From the NCBI GenBank assembly GCA_020444165.1, contig JAHLLK010000026.1, positions 3,479 to 67,478 on the forward strand: a DNA stretch of 64,000 bases, in the 5' to 3' direction. Positions 1 through 8,041 of the stretch are shown piece by piece. Both the position numbers and the translations under genes were made by a program. The DNA is from Deltaproteobacteria bacterium. GTDB lineage: Bacteria; Desulfobacterota; Desulfarculia; Desulfarculales; Desulfarculaceae. The stretch's first letter is position 1. Every line of letters starts with the position of its first letter. The notes beneath the pieces were generated by a model. It did no database searches, was not told the origin of the DNA, and saw only the letters and a list, made by a program, of their open reading frames with translations.

Positions 1-67
1 CATCGCCCTTTGGATCCTCCGTCCTCCCAACTTCCCGCTCCCCACCCTTGGCCCCCGAAGCGGCGGC

Positions 68-841
68 TCAGTCGCCGTCGCCCAGGGAGTCGTGGGCCCG
101 GATGAGGTTCTGGGCCACTTCCACCAGCTTGAGGTTGTGGTTTCGGGCGTAGGCCCGCATGCGCTGCATGGCCTCTTCCTCGGACACGCCCTTGGCGGTC
201 ATCAGCAGGTACTTGGCCCGCTCGATGACCGGGCGGTCCTCCAGCTTGCGGGTCTCCTGGGCCCGGGCCTCGCGGAGCTGGCCGATGTAGAAATGCCGTT
301 CCGCGGCCAGCTCCAGCACCACGGCCAGGGCCTGGGCCGAGTTGGGCTGGGGCACGAAGGCCAGGGCCCCCAGGCGGAGCGCCAGGGAGCGCTCCTCGCT
401 GGAGGGTCCGGGGCAGACCAGGACCACGCCCACCTCGGGCGCGGCCAGGGCCGGCTCCATCTCGGCCAGCTCGCTGGGTTCGTAGCCGTGGCAATCCAGG
501 ATAACCAGGGGGTTGGGCCCGGCCACTTCGGGCAGGGGCGCGGTTTGCTGCCGGAAGACCACGGCGCGCAGTTCGCGGTCCAGCACCTCGGACAAGAGGG
601 ATTCCAGGGGAGAGTCATGCTTCTGCAAGAGCACCACCGAAAGCCTTTCCATGAACCGTCTCCTTTCGACGGTCCAGGTACTTGGCAAGCTTTGGGCCAG
701 CAGGTCCTCTTGCGTAAAATCTTGTTCTATCAGTTGGTTATAGTACGGGTCTTCCTCGGGATCCGCCGCCGGTCCGGTAGCGGCGCCGAATAGGCGCCGA
801 ATCCGGTCGACCAAGGCCCGCAAGGTCTGCGCCCAGAGCAT
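68..841 (-). CDS. ANTAR-domain RNA-binding response regulator (NasT/AmiR-like)
   Basis: The protein has 257 residues. The C-terminal ~55 residues (from LEDRPVIERAK through VAQNLIRAHDSL) match the ANTAR three-helix RNA-binding domain, which acts by transcription antitermination at target leader RNAs. The middle (PLVILDCHGYEP to ALAFVPQPN) looks like a receiver or pseudo-receiver fold. I cannot place a clean acidic pocket, so phosphorylation is uncertain. The ~80 N-terminal residues are unassigned. The start at 841 is chosen because GAGGGGGG lies about 6 bases upstream; a longer reading frame upstream has a low-complexity Pro/Arg-rich start without a ribosome site. No partner kinase is visible before the window edge. 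Its RNA targets are unknown. Confidence 0.8.
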   Translation of the reverse strand: MLWAQTLRALVDRIRRLFGAATGPAADPEEDPYYNQLIEQDFTQEDLLAQSLPSTWTVERRRFMERLSVVLLQKHDSPLESLLSEVLDRELRAVVFRQQTAPLPEVAGPNPLVILDCHGYEPSELAEMEPALAAPEVGVVLVCPGPSSEERSLALRLGALAFVPQPNSAQALAVVLELAAERHFYIGQLREARAQETRKLEDRPVIERAKYLLMTAKGVSEEEAMQRMRAYARNHNLKLVEVAQNLIRAHDSLGDGD

Positions 842-1185
842 GAGTCCCCCCTCATCCGAAGGTACAGCGCTGCCTGCCGGCGGCAGTGGGCGGCGGGGAG
901 TCCGGGCCGGCCCGCGGTCCGGCTCTGGCCCGGGCCCAAAGCTCACCAGCCTCCTTGGCTCGTGATGGGGCGGTACCGCCCGGGGGGACCGCCAACCGCC
1001 GGCCGGCTGGAGGTGAAGCCTCCGGGGTTTTCCGCCAGCAGGTTCGCGGGGGAGGCCCCCCGATCCCGCCGCGGCTTCGAGTGATTACTCGAGCGTTAAG
1101 TAATGCGCAAGTGCCTTAATATAATCATATTCAGGCGTGACTCACCCAGAGCCCCCCAAAACCCTGCCGCCGCCGGCGGGCGCCG
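842..1185. other. Gene-free stretch upstream of the ANTAR gene
   Basis: About 340 bases separate the ANTAR start from the terminator of the EF-hand gene. Both flanking genes are on the minus strand, so the ANTAR promoter should lie here. There is an AT-rich patch around 1100-1130 containing TATAAT (1120-1125, plus strand), but no plus-strand gene follows it and no good -35 box is spaced with it. I see no convincing reading frame. Confidence 0.4.
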
Positions 1186-1232
1186 GAAAAAAAGCGGTAA
1201 CCCGGTTTAACTGCCTAAACCTGGTTACCGCT
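1186..1232 (-). terminator. Rho-independent terminator of the EF-hand gene
   Basis: A 17-base stem (1193-1209 with 1216-1232, one mismatch) closes a 6-base loop. Read on the minus strand it is followed by seven Ts (1192-1186). It lies about 70 bases past the stop of the EF-hand gene at 1301. Confidence 0.85.
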
Positions 1233-1300
1233 CGTAACTGTACTAAACTTCCAACGCCCTGGGCAAGCCAATTTCCCAGGACGCACGGGACGGCGGGGCC

Positions 1301-1552
1301 CTACATCTGGCCCATCATCTCCTTTTTGGTCACCACCCCGTCCTTGTTGCGGTCATACCACTCGAAATCGCTTTTGGCCTTGGCCTTGTCGGTGTAGCCG
1401 GCCGAAAACTCCTCCAGGGTAAGCTTGCCGTCATGGTTGGTGTCCAGCTTGTCGAAAAACTCCTCTTGGTTGGGAGCGGCCCAAGCCGCTGCGCCCAAAC
1501 CCATGGCGCCGGTCAGGACCAGAGCCGCCAGAAGCCGGAAACTGATCTTCAT
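1301..1552 (-). CDS. Small exported EF-hand calcium-binding protein
   Basis: The 83-residue protein starts with a signal peptide (MKISFRLLAALVLTG to about AAWA) and carries two EF-hand loops, DTNHDGKLTLEE and DRNKDGVVTKKE, each with the Asp/Asn/Asp/Gly pattern that binds Ca2+. The start at 1552 has AGGTG six bases upstream; the longer frame upstream has no ribosome site. It is a single-gene unit ended by its own strong terminator. Likely a periplasmic calcium sensor or buffer; the partner is unknown. Confidence 0.85.
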   Translation of the reverse strand: MKISFRLLAALVLTGAMGLGAAAWAAPNQEEFFDKLDTNHDGKLTLEEFSAGYTDKAKAKSDFEWYDRNKDGVVTKKEMMGQM

Positions 1553-1738
1553 GTTTTCACCTCCCCGGCGGACGCCTTGCCGCCGTCCGGGTTCCCGTGC
1601 CCCTGGGGAGCCGCCGAAGCGGCCGCGGCCAGGGGTGAGAAGCACCGTTTCCTGCAGGGTTGGAGTTTCCAGGGCCCGCGGGGGAACGCCTCCCCCGGCC
1701 GCCGGCCGCGGCCAGCGCGCCCGGCGGGGTGGGGCCGG

Positions 1739-2158
1739 CTATTCGCAAACCTCCCGCTCGGTCTCCTTCACCAGCTGACCGTGCTCGTAGTACTTTTCCT
1801 TGACGATGTGGCAGTTGCCCTGCCGCCCTATGGGCTGGGCGTACACGGAACGCGTGCCGGTGCCGTTGGTGTAGTACACCGGCTGCTGCTGCTGGGCCGC
1901 TTCCCGGGCCGCCCGGGAGCTGATCTCGCCCACCGCGCCGCCCATCAAGGCGCCCAGACCCGCGCCGATGACCCCGCCGCGCCAGCGGTTGTCCTCATCC
2001 AACAGGGCGCCGGCCGCCGCGCCCACGCCCGCGCCCACCGCGCCGGCCTTATAGGCCTCGGGGGAGGGGCCCTGGACGGGTTGGCAGGCCGCCAACAGCA
2101 GGGAGAAGAGGACGACCGCCACGGCCGCCAAAATGGTTCGGGTTCTCAGTTTTCGCAT
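1739..2158 (-). CDS. Glycine-zipper outer-membrane lipoprotein
   Basis: The 139-residue protein has a lipoprotein signal with lipobox LLAAC, giving a lipidated Cys25. A glycine-zipper segment follows (GAVGAGVGAAAGALL and GVIGAGLGALMGG), typical of 17 kDa antigen/SlyB-like envelope lipoproteins. The C-terminus (CHIVKEKYYEHGQLVKETERE) resembles the short beta-hairpin tail common in these proteins. The start at 2158 is preceded by GGAGGTGAAC. It probably sits in the outer membrane with a structural role. Confidence 0.8.
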   Translation of the reverse strand: MRKLRTRTILAAVAVVLFSLLLAACQPVQGPSPEAYKAGAVGAGVGAAAGALLDEDNRWRGGVIGAGLGALMGGAVGEISSRAAREAAQQQQPVYYTNGTGTRSVYAQPIGRQGNCHIVKEKYYEHGQLVKETEREVCE

Positions 2159-2320
2159 GTTCACCTCCAGGTTCGCATGAGCCGGCTTCCCCCCCAAAAG
2201 ACGTAAACAGGACCAGCCGCCTTACACAATTTTTCCGGGAACCCGGCCGGGGGGCCGGATGCTGGCCCCAATACCCAAGACGTTCCAGCGGGTCCGCGAG
2301 TCTACCGCAAAGCCGCCGGT

Positions 2321-2818
2321 TCAGCGCTTTACGTTGCATTCGTCGATGATGATGTCCAGATCCCGCCCCCGGCAGATGCCCCGGAGGTAGATATTCTGGC
2401 CCTCGCGCAGATGGGTCCACTTGGCCTGTTGGGCCGGCGCCAAAAGGCACTTGATGCCCAAAAGATAGGTGCCGCCGCAGGAGATGGTGACAAAGGGGCG
2501 GTCGTAGAAGTCCCGGCCCACCCGCTGCACCTTCCCCTGGACCTTGAGATAGGTGTTTTTGTATTTGGCGTCGGCCGCCACCGCGTCCTGCTCATAGGCG
2601 TCGCACACCGCCAAGGCCGGCTGGTGGCCATAGGTCACCGCCTGGGCCGGTTCCGCGGCCGGGCCCCAGCCCAGGGCCCAGGCCAAGGCCAGGCTCAGGG
2701 TCAGGCCGGCCAAAACCGCCAGGACCCCGCGCCTCCCTACTCGGGCGGCCCTACTTCCGCCAGCCGGAAACCCGGCCTTTTTCCAGGTACACGTAAGGCG
2801 GCTTGCCGTCTTCGCCAT
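2321..2818 (-). CDS. Exported OB-fold (tRNA_anti-like) protein
   Basis: The 165-residue protein has a basic N-region, one hydrophobic segment (GVLAVLAGLTLSLALAWAL) and a C-terminal part (YKNTYLKVQGKV to IYLRGICRGRDLDIIIDEC) with the pattern of the tRNA_anti-like OB-fold family found in small exported proteins. Start 2818 is chosen because AGGAGA lies 9 bases upstream. This makes it overlap the 3' end of the upstream gene by 68 bases, so the start is uncertain, although the export segment lies downstream of the overlap. The ligand is unknown. Confidence 0.65.
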   Translation of the reverse strand: MAKTASRLTCTWKKAGFPAGGSRAARVGRRGVLAVLAGLTLSLALAWALGWGPAAEPAQAVTYGHQPALAVCDAYEQDAVAADAKYKNTYLKVQGKVQRVGRDFYDRPFVTISCGGTYLLGIKCLLAPAQQAKWTHLREGQNIYLRGICRGRDLDIIIDECNVKR

Positions 2819-3086
2819 AGATCCATTTCTCCTGGCGACCATGGTCGCGCTTGTCCTCGGGCTCGCCCCAGGCGGCGGTCAGCTCGTCCGCGCTCATGCC
2901 CACCCAGATCCTGCGCTCCAGGATAGCCTGGGCCTGGGGCCCCGGCAGATCGTGATCGCGCACGTAGGCGGTGCGGGCGCAGGCCGGGGCCAGAAGCGCG
3001 GCCGCGAGCAGGAGCGCGGCCAGGGCCCGGAGCCCCCCGCCCCAAGCCCGCGGGCGGTCTCCCCGGCTGATGTTCCGCTTGGGCAA
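2751..3086 (-). CDS. Small lipoprotein-like protein with BamE/SmpA-like domain
   Basis: The 111-residue product has an N-terminal export signal ending at LAPAC, a possible lipobox, then a domain with the order ILERRIWVGMSADEL, WGEPED, KWIYGE, VYLEKGRVSGW. This is the pattern of BamE/OmlA-type small outer-membrane lipoproteins. TTG at 3086 is chosen because GGGAGGAAG sits just upstream; the ATG at 3128 has no ribosome site and would add a non-hydrophobic extension. The gene overlaps the next one, suggesting translational coupling. Confidence 0.65.
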   Translation of the reverse strand: MPKRNISRGDRPRAWGGGLRALAALLLAAALLAPACARTAYVRDHDLPGPQAQAILERRIWVGMSADELTAAWGEPEDKRDHGRQEKWIYGEDGKPPYVYLEKGRVSGWRK

Positions 3087-3300
3087 GGCCTTCCTCCCGG
3101 CCGGGGCAACCGGCCATCTGGCTATCATTCTAGGTCATGACCCGGGGGGCCGCAAGCGAGGAGGGGGAGGGGAGAAACGGAGACGCAGGGTCGGGAGCTT
3201 GCCGCAGGATGGCCTGGGGGAGCGGGAGGGCAGCGCCCGGCAAGAATGACAGGATCGCGGGGGGAGGGGCGGAGGGACGGGGGACGGGGGGGTTGCTGGC

Positions 3301-3320
3301 AGGCTGTTGAAAAACAGCCT
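3301..3320. repeat. AGGCTGTT-GAAA-AACAGCCT hairpin, copy 1
   Basis: Perfect 8-base stem with a GAAA tetraloop. A longer version with a 12-base stem is at 18058-18085. It has no T-tract, so it is more likely a dispersed palindromic repeat than an intrinsic terminator. Confidence 0.6.
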
Positions 3321-3426
3321 GGCGCGGGCCATGGATCCACCCCAAAAATCCTGCGGCTTGCTTGGGGACCCCGGGGATGGCCCGCGAATTGCGGTGATTG
3401 ATTAAAATCGCCGCACTTTCTGCCAG

Positions 3427-3450
3427 TTGGCCAAACCACGCTTTTGCCAA
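3427..3450. repeat. TTGGC-palindrome family, copy 1 (inverted)
   Basis: A 24-base palindrome-like unit whose reverse complement matches 11364-11387 with a single difference. A third, more divergent copy is at 39440-39463. It is intergenic in all three places. Confidence 0.6.
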
Positions 3451-3493
3451 GCTGGACTGAAAATGGCCCTGGACGGCCTTTGTCAGCCTCCTG

Positions 3494-4588
3494 CTAAAGG
3501 ACGACCCGTACGCAGTTGCGGCCCGCTTCCTTGGCGGCGTAGAGGGCCTGGTCGGCTTCCCGCAAAAGGGCTTCCAGGTCGCTGGTCTCCGGGCGGTAGG
3601 CCCCCAGGCCCAGACTGGCGGTGACGCTGAGCCGGCCCCCGCGGGTTTCCACGGTGCGCGCGGCCAGGCTCTCGCGCAGGCGCTCGGCCACGGCCAGGCC
3701 CTCCTGCACTCCGGTTTCCGGCAGGAGCACCCCGAACTCCTCGCCGCCCAGCCGGCCCACCAGATCGTGGGCCCGGAGCGCGCGGCGCACGAGGCCGGCC
3801 AGCTCCACCAGCACCTGGTCCCCGACCTCGTGGCCGTAGGTGTCGTTGACCCGCTTGAAGTGGTCCACGTCCAGCATCAGAGCGGTGAGCGGCAGGCCGT
3901 AGCGCCGGGCCCGCTCCAGCTCCCGGCGGCCCAGCTCCAAAAAGTGGCGCCGGTTGGGCAGGCCGGTGAGGCCGTCCGTGGTGGCCAGGAGACGGAGCCG
4001 CTCCTCCATGCGCCGGCGCTGGGTGATGTCCACCACCAGGCCCTCCACCAGCTTGAGCCGGCCCTCCTCGTCATACACCGCCCGGGCGCTCACGGAGGTC
4101 CAGACCTCCTCGCCGTTCTTCTGCCGGAAGGGCATCTCCTGGTTCTCCACCGCGCCTTCCCGCTCCACCAGGGCCCGGAGGCGTTGGACGTCCTCGCGCT
4201 CCAACAAGCGGGGCTGCCGCAAGGGATCAACGGCCAGGGTCAACAGATCCTCGGGCGAGTCACAGCCAAAAATGGCGGCCAAGGCCGGGTTCACCTCCCA
4301 GAGCTCTCCCTCGGGCCCGGCCCGGAAGATGCCTTCGGACATGTTCTCGAAGATGTTGTGGTACTTCTCTTCGGACTCCTTGATGCGCCGGTTCAGGGCG
4401 TTCAGCTCGCTCTGCATCCGGTCGCTGATCTTCACCAACCGTTTGGCCTGCCGGAGGAGCTTGCGGTAGCGGTCCAGGAGCACCTCGAAAGGCTCCCGGA
4501 AGGCGGTCTCGTCCCCGGCCCCCTCCAAAAGGGCGTGGGCCTGGCCCAGGGTCTGGTCTTCCGCGTCAAAGAGGCTTTCATCGGCCAT
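3494..4588 (-). CDS. siaD: PAS-GGDEF diguanylate cyclase, SiaD position of a siaABCD operon
   Basis: The 364-residue cytoplasmic protein makes cyclic di-GMP from GTP. Residues ~30-75 form a helical stalk (YRKLLRQAKRLVKISDRMQ) like the SiaC-binding coiled coil of SiaD. Next comes a PAS domain (~75-190, with MPFRQKNGEEVW and the linker VVDITQRRRM). A GGDEF domain follows (TTDGLTGLPNRR, DVDHFKRVNDTYGH) with active-site motif GGEEF. I do not see an RxxD inhibitory site directly before GGEEF (it reads HDLVGRLGGEEF, with no R at -5). The gene follows siaC by 6 bases. The symbol rests on operon order and stalk sequence; the PAS insertion is extra relative to the Pseudomonas enzyme as I recall it. 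Confidence 0.85.
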   Translation of the reverse strand: MADESLFDAEDQTLGQAHALLEGAGDETAFREPFEVLLDRYRKLLRQAKRLVKISDRMQSELNALNRRIKESEEKYHNIFENMSEGIFRAGPEGELWEVNPALAAIFGCDSPEDLLTLAVDPLRQPRLLEREDVQRLRALVEREGAVENQEMPFRQKNGEEVWTSVSARAVYDEEGRLKLVEGLVVDITQRRRMEERLRLLATTDGLTGLPNRRHFLELGRRELERARRYGLPLTALMLDVDHFKRVNDTYGHEVGDQVLVELAGLVRRALRAHDLVGRLGGEEFGVLLPETGVQEGLAVAERLRESLAARTVETRGGRLSVTASLGLGAYRPETSDLEALLREADQALYAAKEAGRNCVRVVL

Positions 4589-4594
4589 GGGTTT

Positions 4595-4984
4595 TCAGTC
4601 GCCGTATTCCACCAGATTGAACACCAGGGCTTCCAGGTCTTCCCGGAACTCCTCGCCGCATTCCTGGGCCGAGTCGTTTTCCCGGTGATAGCGCCAGTTC
4701 ACCTCCACGCTCCGGCCGATGCGGGCCGCCTCCTCCAGGGTGTCGAAGAGGTTCATCAGGGCCTTGCTGGAGCTGGAGTTGAAGTAGATGATCTCCAACT
4801 CCACCAGCAGCCGCGCCGCGGGGTCCAGTTCCTCCAGGGCCTGGCGGAGCCAGTGGAAGATCGGCTCGTAGAACTTGGCCGCGTTCTCGGGGTAGGATTC
4901 CCCCTTAACGGACAAGGTGCAGCAACCAGGGTCGAAACTGACCGCCGGGGTGGATTTGGTGGCTTCGATATTGAGATTGTCCAT
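4595..4984 (-). CDS. siaC: SiaC-family phospho-regulated activator (DUF1987)
   Basis: The 129-residue protein matches the DUF1987/SiaC family: STPAVSFDP near the start, SYPENAAKFYEPIFHWL, and the YFNSSSSKALMNLFD segment that in the family carries the phospho-acceptor. In Pseudomonas SiaC the unphosphorylated form binds and activates the cyclase SiaD. The acceptor is usually Thr in a YFNTSSSK context; here the aligned residue appears to be Ser70, which I infer from memory of the motif. It lies 10 bases after siaB and 6 before the cyclase. Confidence 0.88.
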   Translation of the reverse strand: MDNLNIEATKSTPAVSFDPGCCTLSVKGESYPENAAKFYEPIFHWLRQALEELDPAARLLVELEIIYFNSSSSKALMNLFDTLEEAARIGRSVEVNWRYHRENDSAQECGEEFREDLEALVFNLVEYGD

Positions 4985-4994
4985 GTCCCCTCCG

Positions 4995-5549
4995 TCAGAT
5001 GACCGCTTTCAACGAGAAAAAGGCTTGGCCGCCGGCCACGGGCTCGGTGATGGTGCATTCCAGGGGCCCGCTGGCCTTGCGGGCCGTTTCCACCAGGCCC
5101 AGCCCGGCCCCCTTGCTGCCCTCGGGCACCGCGCCCCGGCGCTGCTCTTTGTAAAAGGCTTTCATGCCGTCGCGGTCCAGGCTGTTCAGGAAATCCACCT
5201 GGGAGGCCAGGCGCCGGGCCTCCTCCGGGGAGACATGGTTGCCGCTGGCCACGTAGAAGCCCCCGCCCTCGCGGCCCACCACCACCACGCCCACCCGCAG
5301 CTCGCCCGCCGCCTCGGGCGGGCCGGCCACCCGCTCGGCGGAGTAGTTCACCACGTTCTGCATCTGCTCCACGAAGATGGCAAAGACCTTCTGGGTCACG
5401 TTCATGCCGGCCTCCTCCCGCTCCATCTTGCAGCGAAGCGCGTCTCCGATGCTCTCCACCACGCTTTGGTTGGTGGGGCCGCTGAAGCAAAAGAGAATGC
5501 CCTCTTTTTGCAGCTGATTGAATAGACCAAACAAATCAAAGGCAATCAT
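4995..5549 (-). CDS. siaB: SiaB-family protein kinase (SiaC kinase)
   Basis: The 184-residue protein fits the SiaB family, a GHKL-like fold kinase that phosphorylates SiaC. Visible features are ILFCFSGP near the N-terminus, the N-box-like helix EQMQNVVNYS and the glycine-rich KGAGLGLVETARKA. Its start is 2 bases after the siaA stop and it is followed by siaC, so the three are surely cotranscribed. It is cytoplasmic and opposes the phosphatase domain of SiaA. Confidence 0.85.
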   Translation of the reverse strand: MIAFDLFGLFNQLQKEGILFCFSGPTNQSVVESIGDALRCKMEREEAGMNVTQKVFAIFVEQMQNVVNYSAERVAGPPEAAGELRVGVVVVGREGGGFYVASGNHVSPEEARRLASQVDFLNSLDRDGMKAFYKEQRRGAVPEGSKGAGLGLVETARKASGPLECTITEPVAGGQAFFSLKAVI

Positions 5550-5551
5550 GG

Positions 5552-7636
5552 CTACGTCCTCTTGGGGGTCAAGGTGAATCCCAGCACGGTGAGATCATCG
5601 CGCTGCGGGCCATCGCCTTGGTAAGCGGCCAGGGTCTCCTCCAGGGCCTCCCGCTGCCCGGCCAGGCCGCACCCGGCCTGGGAGGCCAAGAACTCCAGGA
5701 AGCGCGTACGGCCGAAGGGCAGGCCCCGCTCCCCGCCCACCTGGTCCCACAAGCCGTCGGTGGCCAGGTAACAGCGGAGCCCGGGAGTCAGCTCCACCCG
5801 GTGGTTGGTGAACTGATAGCCCGGGCCCGAGGAGCGGTAGCCCAGGCTTTGACGGTCTCCCCGGATCTCTTGGACTACCCCGCCCTGGGCCAGGAACAGG
5901 CCCAGGCGGGCCCCGGCAAAGGTCAACTCCCCCTTTTCCTGGTCCACCAGACAAAGGGCGATGTCCAGGCCGTCGTCGGAGCGCCCTCCGTCGCTGTCCT
6001 GGCTCAGCATGCGCCGCACCAGGCCGTTCAGCCGGGCCAGGATGGCGGCCGGATCGTTGAAGCCCTGCTCTTTCAGGGCCCGGCGCAGGCTGGTGGCGGC
6101 GATGGTGGTCATGATGGCCCCGGGCACCCCGTGGCCGGTGCAGTCCAAGAGCGCCAGGCAGAAGTGGGGCCCTTCGGCCCTGAGCCACAACAGGTCGCCG
6201 CCGATAACCTCCTTGGGCCGGTACAGGAAGAAGTACTCGCCCAGGCGCTCGGCCAGCTCGGCCTCCGTGGGCAACAGCGCCCGCTGGATGGTGCGGGCGT
6301 ATTCGATGCTCTCCATGATCTCGGTGTTGGCCTCGGCCAAGCGGGCCAGGTTTTCGCTCAGCTCCGCCGTCTTTTCCTGCACCTTGGCGTCCAGGGTGCG
6401 CACGTGGTCTTCCAGGGTGTCCACCATGGAGTCGAACTGGGAGCCCAAAAAGCCGATCTCGTCGTCGCCGGCCAGGCCGGAGCGCACGCTGAGGTCGCCC
6501 TCGCGCACCCGGTAGGCCGTGCGGGACAGGACCTCGATGGGCTTCAGGAGTTTCTTGAGGAAGTAGAAGCCCGCCAACAGGGACGCCAGGAACACCGCGG
6601 CCGAGATGCCCACGATGCGCCAGGTGAGCCGCTGCGAATCCTCCAACAGTTCGTCCTGGTACACCGAGGAGGCGATGTACCAGTTGAAGCCCGGCGAATG
6701 GCGCACCCAGGAGAGTTTGTCGTACACATAGTGCCCCCGGTCCCCCGGGCGGTCCCATTTATAGGCCAGGGGTTTGCCGGGGCGCTGGATCTGGGCCTTC
6801 AGGGCCGGGAACAAAGGCTTGCCGGTGCTCGGGTCCCGGAGTTGGCCCACGTCCTGGCCCTCCAGGCTGTGATCCGGGTGGATCACCATTTTCAGGTTTT
6901 TGTCGAAGATGTACATGTAGCCGGTGCGGCCCAGTTTGGTCCGAGCCATCAGGAGGCGGAGCTGGTCCACCAGCTCCCTTTGCCGGCGCTGCACCTCCTC
7001 CTCGATGTCGTCCACATACACCCCGGTGGCCACCACCCAGTCCCAGGGGGCGAACAGGCGGCCGTAGGTGAGCTTTTCCGAGGGCTTGGTGCGGCCCAGG
7101 CGGTTCCACCAGTAGGTGGTGAAGCCCTCACCCTCCCGGCGGACCACCTCCAAAAGCCGGGGCACGATGAGGTTGCCCTTTACGTCCTTGACCTGGGAGA
7201 AGTCGGCGCCGTGCAGGCGGGGGTCGGGGTGGCTCAGGAGCTTGGCCGCGAAATCGGCGATGTAGATGTAATCGTCCTTGGCGTAGAGAAAGCCCCGCAC
7301 CGTGTCCAGGCATTCCTTTTTGATGCGGGCCACGTCCGCGCCGGGCTGCCGGGAAGCCCGCTCCTGCGTGGCGAGGTAATCCAGGGCGATGCGGACCAGA
7401 TGGGTCAGCTCTTGCTTGCGTTGGGCCAGGGCCTCGCGGCGATAAGCCGCGATCTCGTCGTATTTGGCCTCCACCACGGATTCCAGGCGGTCCAAAAGGG
7501 AAACCGCGAGCTTTTCCTCCATGGTGTAGGTGATGTCACGGATAAGCGGGATGGTGCAAAGGGCCAGGGCCAGGGTGCAGCCGCCCACGATGAAGAAGAT
7601 GTAGGCAAAAACTTTGAACCATAGACGCGACTTCAT
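5552..7636 (-). CDS. siaA: SiaA-like membrane PP2C phosphatase with tandem Cache sensor
   Basis: The 694-residue protein has a transmembrane helix near residues 8-30, two extracytoplasmic Cache-type modules (around DDYIYIADFAAK and TGYMYIFDKNLK, each followed by a WDWVVATGVY or FNWYIASSVY strand) and a second transmembrane helix near 330-350. A HAMP linker leads to a C-terminal SpoIIE/PP2C phosphatase domain with GGDLLW, DCTGHGVPGA and RDDLTV metal-binding motifs. By analogy it dephosphorylates SiaC when an external signal is sensed, turning the cyclase on. ATG 7636 is favoured by AAGG eight bases upstream; the in-frame ATG at 7732 adds residues unlike a membrane protein start. Confidence 0.87.
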   Translation of the reverse strand: MKSRLWFKVFAYIFFIVGGCTLALALCTIPLIRDITYTMEEKLAVSLLDRLESVVEAKYDEIAAYRREALAQRKQELTHLVRIALDYLATQERASRQPGADVARIKKECLDTVRGFLYAKDDYIYIADFAAKLLSHPDPRLHGADFSQVKDVKGNLIVPRLLEVVRREGEGFTTYWWNRLGRTKPSEKLTYGRLFAPWDWVVATGVYVDDIEEEVQRRQRELVDQLRLLMARTKLGRTGYMYIFDKNLKMVIHPDHSLEGQDVGQLRDPSTGKPLFPALKAQIQRPGKPLAYKWDRPGDRGHYVYDKLSWVRHSPGFNWYIASSVYQDELLEDSQRLTWRIVGISAAVFLASLLAGFYFLKKLLKPIEVLSRTAYRVREGDLSVRSGLAGDDEIGFLGSQFDSMVDTLEDHVRTLDAKVQEKTAELSENLARLAEANTEIMESIEYARTIQRALLPTEAELAERLGEYFFLYRPKEVIGGDLLWLRAEGPHFCLALLDCTGHGVPGAIMTTIAATSLRRALKEQGFNDPAAILARLNGLVRRMLSQDSDGGRSDDGLDIALCLVDQEKGELTFAGARLGLFLAQGGVVQEIRGDRQSLGYRSSGPGYQFTNHRVELTPGLRCYLATDGLWDQVGGERGLPFGRTRFLEFLASQAGCGLAGQREALEETLAAYQGDGPQRDDLTVLGFTLTPKRT

Positions 7637-7896
7637 GATGAGCCTTCGGCCGGGGGCAGGATACACCGGGGGCCAGGGACGGCAAGGCGCCGCTCCACCG
7701 CACCGCCCGGCGGGGCTTTTCCAAAATGGCACTTTTTTGACGCATCATTATTATCCCCAGGCGGCCCGGCAGCAAGGAGAATCGTGATTCAGCCGGGTTT
7801 TGGGGCCGCTGAAGGCAAAAAGCCCCAGGGAATGGGTATTCCTTGATCTAGAATTACGATTCCGTCACCGGACGTGAGCTTCCAGGGCCAAAAATG
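7637..7896. other. Promoter-bearing stretch upstream of siaA
   Basis: About 260 bases between siaA and the terminator of the cysteine synthase fusion gene. It should hold the siaABCD promoter. I see short palindromes such as GAATC-GT-GATTC near 7781-7792 and GGAAT-GGGT-ATTCC near 7830-7843, which could be operator sites, but no confident -35/-10 pair on the minus strand. Confidence 0.35.
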
Positions 7897-7924
7897 GAAA
7901 ACCCCCCGGGGATCGCCCGGGGGG
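7897..7924 (-). terminator. Rho-independent terminator after the cysK-cysS fusion
   Basis: A perfect 9-base stem (7902-7910 with 7916-7924) and 5-base loop, followed on the minus strand by TTTT. It lies about 120 bases downstream of the stop at 8042. Confidence 0.75.
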
Positions 7925-8041
7925 ATGAGAATTTAGGTCATGCCCGGCTAAAGGCCGGTAATTTGCCCCGCCCCAAGGGGCGGCTGGGCGAGGGCCCCCG
8001 GAGAAGGCCCCGGAGGGGGAAGGCCCGGCCGCGGCCGGGAT

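Larger units (their letters stand above)
3087..3493. other. Gene-free stretch with two short palindromes
   Basis: The roughly 400 bases between the small lipoprotein gene and the siaD-like gene hold no credible reading frame. They contain a GAAA-loop hairpin (3301-3320) and a copy of the TTGGCAAAA palindrome (3427-3450), described separately. There is also an imperfect GCGGTGATT/AATCGCCGC stem around 3391-3414. Confidence 0.4.

Noticed and set aside
1120..1125. Plus-strand TATAAT as a promoter
   Set aside because: No acceptable -35 box and no plus-strand gene downstream.
2751..3128. ATG 3128 as the start of the small BamE-like lipoprotein
   Set aside because: No ribosome site, and it adds 14 residues before the export signal; TTG 3086 has GGGAGGAAG at proper spacing.
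7726..7745. Sigma-54 type promoter (TGGCAC then TTGA) near siaA
   Set aside because: It reads on the plus strand, away from siaA, and the -12 element lacks the required GC.
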